NCBI GenBank assembly: GCA_016707285.1
Contig: JADJIA010000004.1
Coordinates: 109,128 to 173,127, forward strand
Reading direction: 5' to 3'
Length of the DNA: 64,000 nucleotides
Source: Ignavibacteriales bacterium
GTDB lineage: Bacteria > Bacteroidota > Ignavibacteria > Ignavibacteriales > Ignavibacteriaceae
Shown here: piece by piece, positions 27,823 through 37,435 of the stretch
How the letters are laid out: every line of letters begins with the position of its first letter
Position numbering within the stretch: the first letter of the stretch is position 1
Position numbers and translations under genes: made by a program
The notes under the pieces: model-generated
Told to the model about the DNA's origin: nothing
Databases searched by the model: none
The model's input: only the letters and a program-made list of their open reading frames with translations

Positions 27823-27860
27823 TGAAAAGAAGAAGTTCCGTGAGGGGCTTCTTCTTTTTC
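27823..27860. terminator. hairpin between convergent T9SS gene and metK
   Basis: AAGAAGAAG and CTTCTTCTT pair around a 12-nt loop, extended by A/T pairs on both sides and followed by T-rich sequence on the plus strand and T-rich sequence on the minus strand. It can serve both convergent genes. Confidence 0.7.
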
Positions 27861-27903
27861 ATTTTAAAGGGGGGATTAGGGATTTGGGGAATGTAACATT
27901 AAC

Positions 27904-29067
27904 CTATTTATACAACAAATCCCGTAGTTCACCAATTTTGTCCGTTTTTTCCCAGGTGAAATCGACATCGGTTCTGCCAAAATGCCCGTAGGAAGCGGTT
28001 TTTGAATAGACGGGTCTTTTTAGTTGAAGTGTGTCGATTATTCCTTTTGGACTGAAATCGAACACTTTTTTCACAGCCCGGGAGATTTTGTCGTCATCAT
28101 ATTTACCCGTTCCATGTGTGTCAACCATTATCGAAATTGGCTCGGTAACCCCAATCGCATACGACACCTGAATGGTGCATCTGTCAGCCAAACCGGCAGC
28201 TACAACATTTTTGGCAGCGTAACGAGTGATGTAGGCAGCCGAACGATCCACCTTTGTGTAATCTTTCCCGGAGAATGCGCCACCACCATGAGGAGCTGCG
28301 CCACCATAGGTATCCACTATTATTTTACGACCGGTTAATCCAACATCTGTTATCGGGCCTCCATCAGTAAAATCTCCCGTGGGATTTACATGAAGTGTGT
28401 AATCCTGTTTTAGAAGATTTTGAGGAATTATATCACCATTCTCGATGACATGTTTTTTGATAAACTCCTTGATTTGTTGCTGATTGATTGATTTTAAGTG
28501 TTGAGTTGAAACAACAATGGTATCAATATAAGCAGGTTTGTCATCAACATATTTCACAGTAACTTGTGATTTTGCATCCGGAAGAAGCCACTCAACTACA
28601 TTCTCATGTCTTAGCCGTGCAAGTTCTTTTAATATTCTGTGAGACAGTGCCAAAGTAACAGGCAAATATTCCTCTGTCTCATTGGTTGCATATCCAAACA
28701 TCATACCCTGGTCGCCGGCACCAACTTTGTCATTCCCGCGGTCAACACCCTGAGAAATCTCGGAAGCCTGCTTGTTTATGTTGATAAGGACAGTGCAGGA
28801 TTCGGGGTCAATCCCGGGGAAATCTTTTGAGTAACCGATTTTCTTCAGAGTTGTTCTCACAATCTCCTCGTAATTTGGTTTGTGTTTGGAAGATATCTCA
28901 CCTGCCAAAACCACCAGATTTTTGCCGACAAGCGTTTCGCAAGCGACACGGGAATCGGGGTCATGTGTCAGGCATGCATCCAGAACAGCATCAGAAATTT
29001 GGTCTGCCACTTTATCGGGATGACCTTCGGAAACAGATTCAGATGTGAAAAAATATTCTTTGGACAT
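27904..29067 (-). CDS. metK: S-adenosylmethionine synthetase
   Basis: 387 residues, normal length. Makes SAM from methionine and ATP. Seen: SEGHPDKVADQISDA near the N-terminus, the ATP-binding GAGDQGMMFGYA near 117-128, and GGGAFSGKD near 262-270. Upstream is an AT-rich 180-nt region with no SAM riboswitch consensus that I can see. Monocistronic, convergent with the T9SS gene. Confidence 0.97.
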   Translation of the reverse strand: MSKEYFFTSESVSEGHPDKVADQISDAVLDACLTHDPDSRVACETLVGKNLVVLAGEISSKHKPNYEEIVRTTLKKIGYSKDFPGIDPESCTVLININKQASEISQGVDRGNDKVGAGDQGMMFGYATNETEEYLPVTLALSHRILKELARLRHENVVEWLLPDAKSQVTVKYVDDKPAYIDTIVVSTQHLKSINQQQIKEFIKKHVIENGDIIPQNLLKQDYTLHVNPTGDFTDGGPITDVGLTGRKIIVDTYGGAAPHGGGAFSGKDYTKVDRSAAYITRYAAKNVVAAGLADRCTIQVSYAIGVTEPISIMVDTHGTGKYDDDKISRAVKKVFDFSPKGIIDTLQLKRPVYSKTASYGHFGRTDVDFTWEKTDKIGELRDLLYK

Positions 29068-29250
29068 AATTATTCCTTTTGATTTTTTTGGAAAAATTCA
29101 ATTATTGATTTGAAATTATTATGCGAAAAAGTGGAGAGGGGGTATTCGGGGTACTTTTTAGCAACTTATTTAAGGTCGTTTGCAATACGCACAAATCACG
29201 ACCAAACCTGTAATAAACCCTTTAGTAAACAATTACCTCAGTAATATCTA

Positions 29251-29280
29251 AAAACCAAAAAACCCGCTCAAGGCGGGTTG
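29251..29280 (-). terminator. terminator of the 13-residue-repeat protein gene
   Basis: On the minus strand AACCCGC and GCGGGTT form a perfect 7-bp stem with a 5-nt loop, followed by a run of six T residues. It lies 160 nt past the stop of the gene at 29443-29778. The rest of the 375-nt gap to metK shows no gene. Confidence 0.8.
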
Positions 29281-29442
29281 GGCCTTTAGCTCTTATTTAG
29301 TGTCGTAGCAAGTAACTTGATAAAAACGACAATCAGATACACAAATCTAAACAATTGGAATTCAATCACCAAAACTTTGCGAATCTATTGTTATAAGCGG
29401 TTACTTCCCGGGATTAAAGGAGGTTAAAGTTACATAATTGAA

Positions 29443-29778
29443 TTAATACATCAGGTGTTTTTTCTCGTTGTTTTTCCAGCCTGCCTGGCTTTCGTAATCC
29501 ACAAAATAAATCTTCAAGTCTGCCTGGCTTTCGTAATCCACAAAATAAATCTTCACATCCGCTTGACTTTCATATTTTACGAAGTACCATTTCCCGTCAT
29601 TTTTTCCCGCCTGGCTTTCATACTTCACTTTATACACCTTCAGATCAGCCTGGCTTTCATAGTCAACAACATAAACCTTCACATCCGCCTGACTTGAATA
29701 GTTAACAGAATAGATTTTCTGTGCCTCAACTTTCCCCACAAAAAGCAGGGCAATTATAAAAATAAATAAGTGTTTCAT
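29443..29778 (-). CDS. secreted protein of six 13-residue repeats (DUF6150-like)
   Basis: 111 residues. Signal peptide 1-19 (ends VEAQ), then six tandem units of the form K-[IVW]-Y-x-V-x-Y-x-S-Q-A-[DG]-x (for example KVYVVDYESQADL); one unit boundary carries a three-residue insertion. Alternating Tyr/Val residues suggest a short beta-strand per unit, giving a small solenoid. The pattern resembles the DUF6150 family. At DNA level the units are 39 bp and two are nearly identical. Function unknown; exported, monocistronic, ended by the terminator at 29251. Confidence 0.8.
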   Translation of the reverse strand: MKHLFIFIIALLFVGKVEAQKIYSVNYSSQADVKVYVVDYESQADLKVYKVKYESQAGKNDGKWYFVKYESQADVKIYFVDYESQADLKIYFVDYESQAGWKNNEKKHLMY

Positions 29779-29866
29779 ATCTTTTCCAATTTAAATATTG
29801 AAATGCAAGTGAATTTCATCCAAGTCTATCTACTAATAAACAACCAGGAAATACTTTAGTTAAAGT

Positions 29867-31591
29867 TTATAATTCTTCAAAAGCATACTCACTCTTACCA
29901 ACAAACACTATTGCATAGGTCTTACAGATAATCCCCTCGGCTTCAAGTTCGGTTTTGTATTTTCTCACCTGTTCGACTGCTTTGGATTTCTCAACCTCAA
30001 GGTTCCCTTTGTTGCTTTTTTTTAGGTATTTGAGCTCCAGGAGAAAATTATCTTTTCCGGGATTAAGCTGGGTGGGAATTAACAAAAGGTCGGCATATCC
30101 TTCGTTATTTTCTCGTTCACTCTTTACAAAATAAGCATTGTTTCCCATCAGAAGAGTCATAAAGATCATTTTGATGTTCTTTTCGCTGAACTTCTGCAAG
30201 TCACGATTCGAAAGATTTTTTAAGATAGAATGGACATACTCAACCAGCATATCTATCTTCCCCTCGGTGAACATCTGCATTATCGATCTGTCGATTTTTG
30301 TGTTATCGTACCGAAGTTCTTTCTCCATGGTAAACTTATACCTGAAAAACTCCCAGTACATCTGCTTCATTACATAATTTGGAATGACATAGTTATACAT
30401 ACTTACAACAGCACTTTCGATGGTAAGTAAACCGTTGTAGAAAAGCAATGATACAGCTTCAGTTTTTGTATATGGAAGTTCGAAGTTGTATTGTATTGTC
30501 AATCTTTCAGTTATTCTGTCCGTATTCAATACTTCTGAGATAATATTGTCAGAGTCATCATGAGATAATGGTGCGATTATATTTGCTATTTTTTTATAAT
30601 CCGAAGTTACATTGATATCTGCCATTTCTCGGGGGTATGTGAAATTGCTGCCAAATGACGAAAGAAATGAGATAACCATTTGGGGATTGTATAATCTATC
30701 GGATACATCCGGTGAAAATTTACTCCCATTGTACCACGAACGCATATCTGAGATAACTACATCGAGATCAAATTTACCTTCTTTGTAAATTGTGTTTTGC
30801 AACATTCCCCGCAATTCAGACTCTGTAAAACCTGCCATATTATGGAACTCAGGTTCAAGTGTTATATTTTTTGCAACATTAAACCCACTTGTCATACTGT
30901 CGAGAGTTACAGGAGTTACACCTGTGGCAAAAAAACGGTCAATTATTCCTTCACCCATATATATCTTGATTGTTTCATAGAATTTTCGAACCCAACCGTT
31001 CCTTGAAACAATTTCCCTAAAGTGGTCGGTATTAAAAGCGAATAACTCATTAGTGAAATGGTCATATTCATCAATAAGCAAATATATTTTACCATCCGGG
31101 ACAGTTTGTAAGAACATTGAGAAGAACTTTTTAAACATCTCAACATTTCCTTTTACTTGAAGAACAGAGTTAACAGTTTCTTCTGAAAATATCGGGTATG
31201 CCGAAGTAAAATCCTGAATGCCTCTCTCAACCTCAGCATCAAACTTCTGGATGATTTCGTTTTCAATTTGAGTATTTATAGCACTAAAATTGAATTTAAG
31301 GATGTAGTAACTATTCCTCAGTGGGGTTATATTCTCTGGTTGACCAATGAAATATTCACCAAACAAATCTCCGAATCTGTCCTTGTGTTGGATACCGTAG
31401 TAGAATTCCAGCATTGAGAGATGAAGCGATTTCCCAAATCTGCGGGGGCGAAGGAAAAATATGTATTTATCACTAATCGATTCAAGTGTCTGTATATATG
31501 ATGTTTTATCAACATAATACGCGTTTTCTTCAATAAGACTTGCATAATTCGATGATTTTGATGGTATTCGCTTTTTCATTTTTCGGCTCAT
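29867..31591 (-). CDS. AAA-ATPase-like protein with C-terminal PD-(D/E)XK domain
   Basis: 574 residues. N-terminal AAA-ATPase-like domain (PF09820 type): Walker A variant FLRPRRFGKSLHLSM at about 46-60 and Walker B LLIDEYDHF near 170. The C-terminal PD-(D/E)XK nuclease-like domain (PF08011 type) has YADLLLIP and LLELKYLKK near 500-530. This family is common and expanded in Bacteroidota and is often called DUF1703. Biological role unproven; defence or mobile-element roles are suggested in general. A second copy is at 56086-57822. Monocistronic here. Confidence 0.88.
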   Translation of the reverse strand: MSRKMKKRIPSKSSNYASLIEENAYYVDKTSYIQTLESISDKYIFFLRPRRFGKSLHLSMLEFYYGIQHKDRFGDLFGEYFIGQPENITPLRNSYYILKFNFSAINTQIENEIIQKFDAEVERGIQDFTSAYPIFSEETVNSVLQVKGNVEMFKKFFSMFLQTVPDGKIYLLIDEYDHFTNELFAFNTDHFREIVSRNGWVRKFYETIKIYMGEGIIDRFFATGVTPVTLDSMTSGFNVAKNITLEPEFHNMAGFTESELRGMLQNTIYKEGKFDLDVVISDMRSWYNGSKFSPDVSDRLYNPQMVISFLSSFGSNFTYPREMADINVTSDYKKIANIIAPLSHDDSDNIISEVLNTDRITERLTIQYNFELPYTKTEAVSLLFYNGLLTIESAVVSMYNYVIPNYVMKQMYWEFFRYKFTMEKELRYDNTKIDRSIMQMFTEGKIDMLVEYVHSILKNLSNRDLQKFSEKNIKMIFMTLLMGNNAYFVKSERENNEGYADLLLIPTQLNPGKDNFLLELKYLKKSNKGNLEVEKSKAVEQVRKYKTELEAEGIICKTYAIVFVGKSEYAFEEL

Positions 31592-31629
31592 AAATTTCTC
31601 TGAATCAGGAAAGAAATATAATGATTATT

Positions 31630-31760
31630 AAGAGATTCCCCGGGAACTCATAGACTTGAGAAACGCAGAACTTCGAAACCTCGGAACTTCGGTGAATGGG
31701 CAAAAAAAACCTTCACGAAAATCTTCCAAAGGGATGCATTCAGCATGTCTAATCTGCTTC
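31630..31760. repeat. GAACTTC-type repeats plus an AAAGGGATGC unit
   Basis: TTGAGAAACGCAGAACTTCG, AAACCTCGGAACTTCGG and then TTCCAAAGGGATGCATTCAGC. The first two belong to the same class as 16180-16325. The last matches the hairpin-forming unit at 38650-38700. Confidence 0.55.
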
Positions 31761-31762
31761 CA

Positions 31763-32920
31763 CTAAACCATCTCTTCCCTTTTCATCTCAAACTTCTTAA
31801 CCATATCTTCTTCAACTTTTACACCGATCCCGGAGCCTTCGGGAATTGAGATATACCCATCCTGATCCAGGGTTACGGGTGGAGTTACGATATCCTCCTT
31901 AAAATACAACTTTGTTTCCGAAGTGTCGCCGGGGATTGTAAATGCGGGAGCAGTCTGAAGATGGATGTTAAACGCCCGACCTATTCCGGTTTCATCCATT
32001 CCACCTGACCAGACGGGGATACCATTTTTATGGCAATATTCCGCAATTCTCACTGCTTCTGCCATTCCGCCCACTCTGCCTTCTTTGATGTTTACAATTC
32101 TGCATGAACCAAGTTCCACAGCCGTGATTGCATCCTCCAGAGAATGTATCGACTCATCGAGGCAAAGAGGAGTTTCGATCGATTTTTGAAGTTTTGAATG
32201 GAAATAGATATCGCTGTATGAAAGGGGCTGCTCGATCATGGTCAGTCCATATTTATCAAGTTTCGCAAGGTGTTTTGCATCTTCAATTGCATAATCACCG
32301 TTGGCATCCACCATCAATTGAAGTGTCGGGTAACTGTTCCGCACAGCTTCCACCCACTCGATATCCTTCCCCTTTTTTATCTTCATTTTTACGCGGTGAT
32401 ATTTTTTGTCGATGGCATCCTGAACGGCTGTGAGAAGTTCATCAATACTTCCTTTGATACCGATGCTTATCCCGGACATTATTTTTTTAGGTTCAAATCC
32501 AAACATTTTGTAAAGTGGCACACCCTCTATTTTTGCGATAAGATCGAGTAAGGCATTCTCCACTGCTGCTTTTGCCATCATATTACCGCGAATATGTTTC
32601 ATCTCTTTTTCAAACTCCGGGAAGTCCATTCCCGGTTTCAGAACGGGAAGAATGAACTCTTTAATGATGTGATGACATGAAACGGTGGTTTCGGGGCTGT
32701 AAAACGGATCAGGATCGGCAACACACTCACCCCACCCCGACAACTCACCTGCCGAAATCTTAATCAAAAGCGCTTCCTTGCAAGTCCATGTATATGAACT
32801 GATCGAAAATGGAGTAACAAACGGAAGATTTACCGTAATCGCTTCAATTTTAGTTATTTGGGGAATTATCATTGTTGGGAGCATGGAGGGGGAATTGTCG
32901 GGAATTGGTTGAGTTGACAT
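31763..32920 (-). CDS. menC: enolase-superfamily o-succinylbenzoate synthase / N-acylamino acid racemase type
   Basis: Up to 385 residues. Catalytic residues of the OSBS/NSAR group are all present: KMK (K178, K180), DAN (D205), IEQP (E230), LDES (D255) and NIKEGR (K279), with the C-terminal GGMDETGIGRAFN. OSBS dehydrates SHCHC in menaquinone synthesis; some homologues also racemise N-succinylamino acids, and no other men gene is in the window to decide. Typical homologues begin near residue 17 (MIIPQITKIEAI), so the true start may be 32872. Confidence 0.78.
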   Translation of the reverse strand: MSTQPIPDNSPSMLPTMIIPQITKIEAITVNLPFVTPFSISSYTWTCKEALLIKISAGELSGWGECVADPDPFYSPETTVSCHHIIKEFILPVLKPGMDFPEFEKEMKHIRGNMMAKAAVENALLDLIAKIEGVPLYKMFGFEPKKIMSGISIGIKGSIDELLTAVQDAIDKKYHRVKMKIKKGKDIEWVEAVRNSYPTLQLMVDANGDYAIEDAKHLAKLDKYGLTMIEQPLSYSDIYFHSKLQKSIETPLCLDESIHSLEDAITAVELGSCRIVNIKEGRVGGMAEAVRIAEYCHKNGIPVWSGGMDETGIGRAFNIHLQTAPAFTIPGDTSETKLYFKEDIVTPPVTLDQDGYISIPEGSGIGVKVEEDMVKKFEMKREEMV

Positions 32921-33094
32921 CTGGGTACTTTCGATTTTCCGGATTACTTGGTTTTTAATGATATTGATACATTTAGCATTTTCGTTTGGAAATGCAAAGT
33001 TCTACATTCAACATAACAAAATTATCAAAAAGTCAGATCAGGATCATTAATTATTTTAAACCTTATGCGCAGGAATTGAATGACCTCTGAGAAG

Positions 33095-33565
33095 TCATTC
33101 AGTCAGCATAACATTTGATACTTTACCTTTATATATGGTAACGGTTAGGCCCTGATCGATATAATAGAGCTCTAAGGAATCACCAATCTTATCTTCCTGG
33201 TAAGGTTCACCGAGGATTTTTTTAACATCAGAAATACTGTCAGAGACTTTGAAAGTTTTTCCGTTTACATCGATTTTTACATTAGGATCCTTGGAACTTA
33301 TCAGGGTAACTTTTCCCTTTTTATCGAAATAGATATTTATTGCCGGTTTCACATATTTCCATTGAAGTCCCAATACCTCATTCGATTTGGATTCAGGTTT
33401 ACCGAGGATAGTGGTAACACCGTTCAGAGACATTCCAAGTTTCACATTGTGTATGTCAATATCATTGGGCGTAACAAGTGCCTGAGCAAAAATATTCGCA
33501 GAGAAGAGAGCTACAAAAATAAATAATGGAATTGTAGTCGAAAAAAAGTTTGATTTGTTTTTCAT
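33095..33565 (-). CDS. small exported protein with two SmpA/OmlA-like repeats
   Basis: About 156 residues from the ATG at 33565, which gives a clean signal peptide (MKNKSNFFSTTIPLF... to FAQ). Two similar segments, LGMSLNGVTTILGKPESK and VSDSISDVKKILGEPYQEDK-like, each followed by strands with YFDKKGKV or YIDQGLTV, resemble the duplicated fold of SmpA/BamE and beta-lactamase-inhibitor-like proteins. Probably periplasmic; function unknown. The longer upstream frame lacks signal features. Confidence 0.72.
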   Translation of the reverse strand: MKNKSNFFSTTIPLFIFVALFSANIFAQALVTPNDIDIHNVKLGMSLNGVTTILGKPESKSNEVLGLQWKYVKPAINIYFDKKGKVTLISSKDPNVKIDVNGKTFKVSDSISDVKKILGEPYQEDKIGDSLELYYIDQGLTVTIYKGKVSNVMLTE

Positions 33566-33771
33566 GTATCTTATTCCTTTAAGTAAATGGTTGTTTTTTA
33601 AAGTAGTTACACTTTTGAAAATGTTTTTTGTTCCATTGGGAGAGGGGAGCAATATAATATTAGAAGGTTTAAATAAATCGTAATGTCACCGACAAGTCAA
33701 AAGTAAACTTTTAGTATGATTCCAAATTGGTAAACTTTTTCACACTATAAGCTCTTAAGTTTTGTTCCTAA

Positions 33772-34827
33772 TCAAACACAAATTAATATAATAATTTCCT
33801 CCATTTGGAAGAACAATTTATAATCGATCCTTCCGATGGTAGGCATATCCAATTTACTGTGCTTAAGAAGAAATTCTTGAAACTTATCTTTTTGGTACAC
33901 ATGGTAACAAACCAAATCACCGTCATCTTGTACAATGATAAAACCACCAACGGCTTTGTATCTCCCATTCCAAACATCTGCAGCTGTCATTCCGAGAGAC
34001 ATGTCTGTCAGTAATGTTTTTATTTTGTGTTCATAAATTGGGTGAAGATTAGATAAATCATAATTTATTGGATTGTCTTGTTTCAGTCTTTCTACGAGAC
34101 AAACCATATCTGCTTTTTCTTCACCCGAATAGTAATAGATCAACATTTTAGCAAGAATATTTGGCATCGATGAATCTACCATCTTTAGGTTTTGCGTAAA
34201 TACAGGATTTTCAATTTCGACAAATTCGATGTCACAATTATTATCTTTTAAAACTTTGAATCGCTGTCTATTTCTGGGTCTTTTTACAATACTGTTAACA
34301 GTCTCTGGATCAAATGAAGAATTTGTTTTAATCTGAAAAAGGAAATTCGAGGATTGATTGGAGTTGAAGAGAGATGATAACTTACCTAATGATGATTTTA
34401 TACTGAATCCCAATATAGGAGTTTGTTTTGTAGTTGTATCGAAAATTTTAACCACAATATCCTTTTTCTCTCGTCGAGGTGCTTTTATCTTCGCTATACG
34501 TAGTTCCACAAGAAATTTCTAATCCACTCAATATCAAAAGTCTTTTGCCCCTAATTATTGATTGACAAAGTTCGTCTGGCAACCGATAAAAAGTGTTCAA
34601 ATGAAAATTCAGCAATAATTTCATTTGTTATCGAATTAACGAGTTTAATATTTCCATCTCTCACATACTCGAATGATTCCCTTTTCCCTCCGTAATATAG
34701 AAATTATCGGATAAAAGATATCAGGAATTTGTTTGAACTCTAAGTCTGCAATAGGAAGTTTCCCTTCTCCCAACAACTTAAAAAACACATAGATTTCACT
34801 CCATTCACCTTTATTATATTTTGACAT
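33772..34827 (-). pseudogene. HpaII-like type II restriction endonuclease, copy B, decayed
   Basis: Spans 352 codons, close to the ~358 of HpaII. The start has GAGG upstream (MSKYNKGEWSEIYVFFKLL). The frame breaks near 34672, meets an in-frame TAG near 34550, and shifts again near 34515. The downstream 245 codons are open and carry ILGFSIKS (a hallmark of HpaII endonucleases), DLSNLHPIYEHKIK and GGFIIVQDDGDLVCYH. It aligns throughout with copy A next to it. The target would be CCGG if specificity is that of HpaII. Probably not functional as read. Confidence 0.78.
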
Positions 34828-34848
34828 CGATTTCCTCAATTAATTTTA

Positions 34849-35920
34849 TTATTTTTTATACCGAATTTGTAGATTCAACTTTATCAGTAATTTATTATTC
34901 TCTCTATAAACCATACCGAATCGATTTCTGCTTGAAGAAGGAGTATCGATCTTAGTGTTCTTGAGAAGAAAGTCTTGAAAATCATTCCGATTATAAATGT
35001 GATAGCAAACTAATTCGCCATCGTCTTTTACTATTATAAAGCCACCTGTTGCTTCTGAACGACCGTCCCAAACCGTGGCAGGCATAAGACCCAATGCGAA
35101 CTCCGTTAGTGCTGATTTAAGTTTGTGTTCATAAAAAGGATGACCGTGAGAGATCCACACCTAATGGATTTTGCTCGTGTAAAGTTGCGAGTGCAGATTT
35201 AGATCTGGTCTTGCTAAATCGCAGAAAAATTCAGTAAAATCATAGCAAATAGTTCGGGAAGGCGGGAATCAACCATTTTTAAGATTGCTGAAACCGGACT
35301 GTCGAGCTCTCTGAATTTAATTACACAACCATTCTCAATCAGGGTTTGGATTCTTCTTTTAATTTTTGGGAAATCAGTTATGCTGTTTACCGATTCCGGA
35401 TTGTAATTATCCGGTGTAGTTACAGAGTAAACAAAATTAGTAGATTTGGCTTGAATTAAATAAGGTGGATGCTGATCCAAGTTGGATTTTATACTAAAAC
35501 CTAAGATAGGGGATAAATTAGTGTTCCTGTCTAAACTTTAACTGTTATATCTGACTTGTAACGACTATTCGATGTGATCGATACAATTTTTAAAGTTTCC
35601 AACCACTCGGATAACCAGGGAATAGAAAAATTGCCTTCACCTTCCCTGATAGAAGCTAATAAGCTTCTGGCTATATCAAAAAATTCAGCGATCGAGAATA
35701 CTACAATTGGTTCGGAGCGTCCTTCAATCACGACCCTTATGTTCGAATCTCTATGATATTCGAGTGTTTCTCCTCCCTCTTTTCTTATTATCGAAAGAAT
35801 AGGATAAAAAAGTTCGGGGATTTGTTGCAGATCGCTATTTGCTGCATGCAATTTACCTTCTGATAGAAGTTTGAAGAAAACATAAAGTTCACTCCACTCA
35901 CCTTTGTTGTACTCGGCCAT
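34849..35920 (-). pseudogene. HpaII-like type II restriction endonuclease, copy A, decayed
   Basis: 357 codons in total, the HpaII length. Starts directly after the methyltransferase stop (TAA then ATG). MAEYNKGEWSELYVFF..., then breaks at about 35527 (one T missing in GTTTAGAC), about 35215 and about 35155. Restoring these gives continuous similarity to copy B, including ILGFSIKS, HPFYEHKLK and GGFIIVKDDGELVCYH. Expected partner of the methyltransferase in a CCGG-type system. With three breaks it is probably dead, or the sequence is poor here, although the adjoining methyltransferase is intact. Confidence 0.8.
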
Positions 35921-37018
35921 TTATTCTACCGTTTTTAATTTTGAAATAATCTGTTCAGCAGTTGCCTGAATTGCCGGTACTGCCACAGAATTCCCAAATT
36001 GTTTGTAAGCATGTACATCAGCAACCGGAATAATAAAATTATCCGGAAAGCCTTGAAGCCTTGCCCATTCCCGTGGGGTCATTTTACGAATATTTTCTCG
36101 ATTGATCTCACCCTTGATATGTGTTTCAGGGGTAAAATCAAGTAATCTGTCATCATAGACTAAGTTGCGCTCTTTTCCCATACCACCGACAACAATTGCA
36201 TTGGCGATGGAATCATCAGGAATTATTTCATATCCGAAACCATTCCCTTTATCTTCATGCCGCTGCTTATGTCTTTTCAGTGATTCGAGATATACATCTG
36301 ATAGATAATATCTGGCCCTGACAGGTTCTGATTCTTTTATATCAGAGATCGTTGTTAATAGCCCAAAAGGTTTAGGGTAATTGAATTCATTCACACCAAG
36401 ATCACCTCTGAAACCAACAATAAAAATTCGCTCTCTATTTTGAGGAACTCCAAAATCTTTCGCATTCATTATCTGAGGTTCAGGCACGAAATATCCTAAG
36501 TCTTCTCTGAGGGTATTTAGAATTGTTGTTAAAGTTCTCCCTTTATCATGATTCCTCAGTCCTTTTACATTTTCAAGAAAGACTGCTTTTGGTCTCTTTT
36601 CTGCTATTATTCTTGCAGCATCGAAGAAAAGTGTACCTCGAGTATCTTCAAAGCCCTCCTCTTTACCTGCAATCGAGAAAGCCTGACAAGGAAACCCCCC
36701 TGTCAGAATATCATGATCAGGGACTTTGGAAGCTTCGATTTTGGTGATATCACCCGCAGGAATTTCTCCAAAATTCTCCTTATATGTTAACTGTGCATAA
36801 TCGTCCCACTCAGAACTAAAGACACATTTGCCACCCAGATTTTGGAATGCAAGTCTAAAACCGCCAATTCCCGCGAATAAGTCAATAAAGGTAAAAGATG
36901 GGTTCTCAGGTGGCGGGAAAGGGACCTTGGTTATCTCATCAAACATCGTTGTTTCATACGCATGGAGCGGTTCACTAACTCCGATTTCTTCACCTTTTAA
37001 CTTCTTAGTTTTTGCCAT
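35921..37018 (-). CDS. DNA cytosine-5 methyltransferase of an HpaII-like R-M system
   Basis: 365 residues from the ATG at 37018. All C5-methylase motifs are in order: FIDLFAGIGGFR (I, 44-55), GGFPCQAFS with the catalytic Cys111 (IV), FLENVKGL (VI, 147-154), QNRERIFIVGF (VIII, near 195), REWARLQGFP (IX) and QFGNSVAVPAI (X). Target inferred as CCGG from the HpaII-like neighbours. The reading frame continues upstream without a stop through the vsr region, so the protein may naturally start as a Vsr fusion. No good Shine-Dalgarno precedes the ATG at 37018. The frame is intact although both restriction genes are broken. Confidence 0.93.
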   Translation of the reverse strand: MAKTKKLKGEEIGVSEPLHAYETTMFDEITKVPFPPPENPSFTFIDLFAGIGGFRLAFQNLGGKCVFSSEWDDYAQLTYKENFGEIPAGDITKIEASKVPDHDILTGGFPCQAFSIAGKEEGFEDTRGTLFFDAARIIAEKRPKAVFLENVKGLRNHDKGRTLTTILNTLREDLGYFVPEPQIMNAKDFGVPQNRERIFIVGFRGDLGVNEFNYPKPFGLLTTISDIKESEPVRARYYLSDVYLESLKRHKQRHEDKGNGFGYEIIPDDSIANAIVVGGMGKERNLVYDDRLLDFTPETHIKGEINRENIRKMTPREWARLQGFPDNFIIPVADVHAYKQFGNSVAVPAIQATAEQIISKLKTVE

Positions 37019-37413
37019 TTCTTGTTGAATTCTTTCTATGCATTTTTCTACATTCTTGAGGTCAGATTCCCAGAACCTTAATACTGTTAATCCCTTTAAC
37101 TCAAGAACCTTGTTTACTTCTGAATCTCTTTGAATATTTGCTTCAATTTTGGCATGCCAAAAAAGCTTGTTGCTTTTGATCTCGTTTTTTTAACTTCCCA
37201 ATCCTTCCCATGCCAATATTCGCCGTCAACGAATATCACTATACCGTGATCTTGAAGGTAAAAATCAGGTTTCCCAATGATCTCGGCATACTGTTCTTTG
37301 TAATCGATTGATAATTCATCCAACTTCACCTTAAGCAATGACTCGAGCTTGGTACCTGAACTTTTTACAGCTCTCATGTTTTGCTTCGTTGTTCTTTTGG
37401 TGTGTCTATCCAT
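37019..37413 (-). pseudogene. Vsr-type mismatch endonuclease, frameshifted, in frame with methyltransferase
   Basis: Starts MDRHTKRTTKQNMRAVKSSGT (a typical Vsr N-terminus), with KPDFYLQDHGIVIFVDGEYWHG as the catalytic region. The frame shifts at a run of seven A (37185-37191). With one more A it continues KSNKLFWHAKIEANIQRDSE and LRFWESDLKNVEKC, the normal Vsr C-terminus, and then runs without a stop into the methyltransferase. Vsr nicks next to T:G mismatches made by deamination of 5-methylcytosine and usually accompanies such methylases. About 132 codons for the Vsr part is the usual length. Confidence 0.82.
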
Positions 37414-37435
37414 TTTTCACATATCTGCAGAATCT

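Noticed and set aside
29068..29250. SAM riboswitch expected before metK.
   Set aside because: No SAM-I or SAM-II consensus in the leader; the nearby strong hairpin at 29251 is a terminator for the gene upstream.
29455..29697. 80-codon plus-strand ORF opposite the 13-residue repeat protein.
   Set aside because: It is the antisense shadow of the repeats; the minus-strand frame has a signal peptide and periodic motif.
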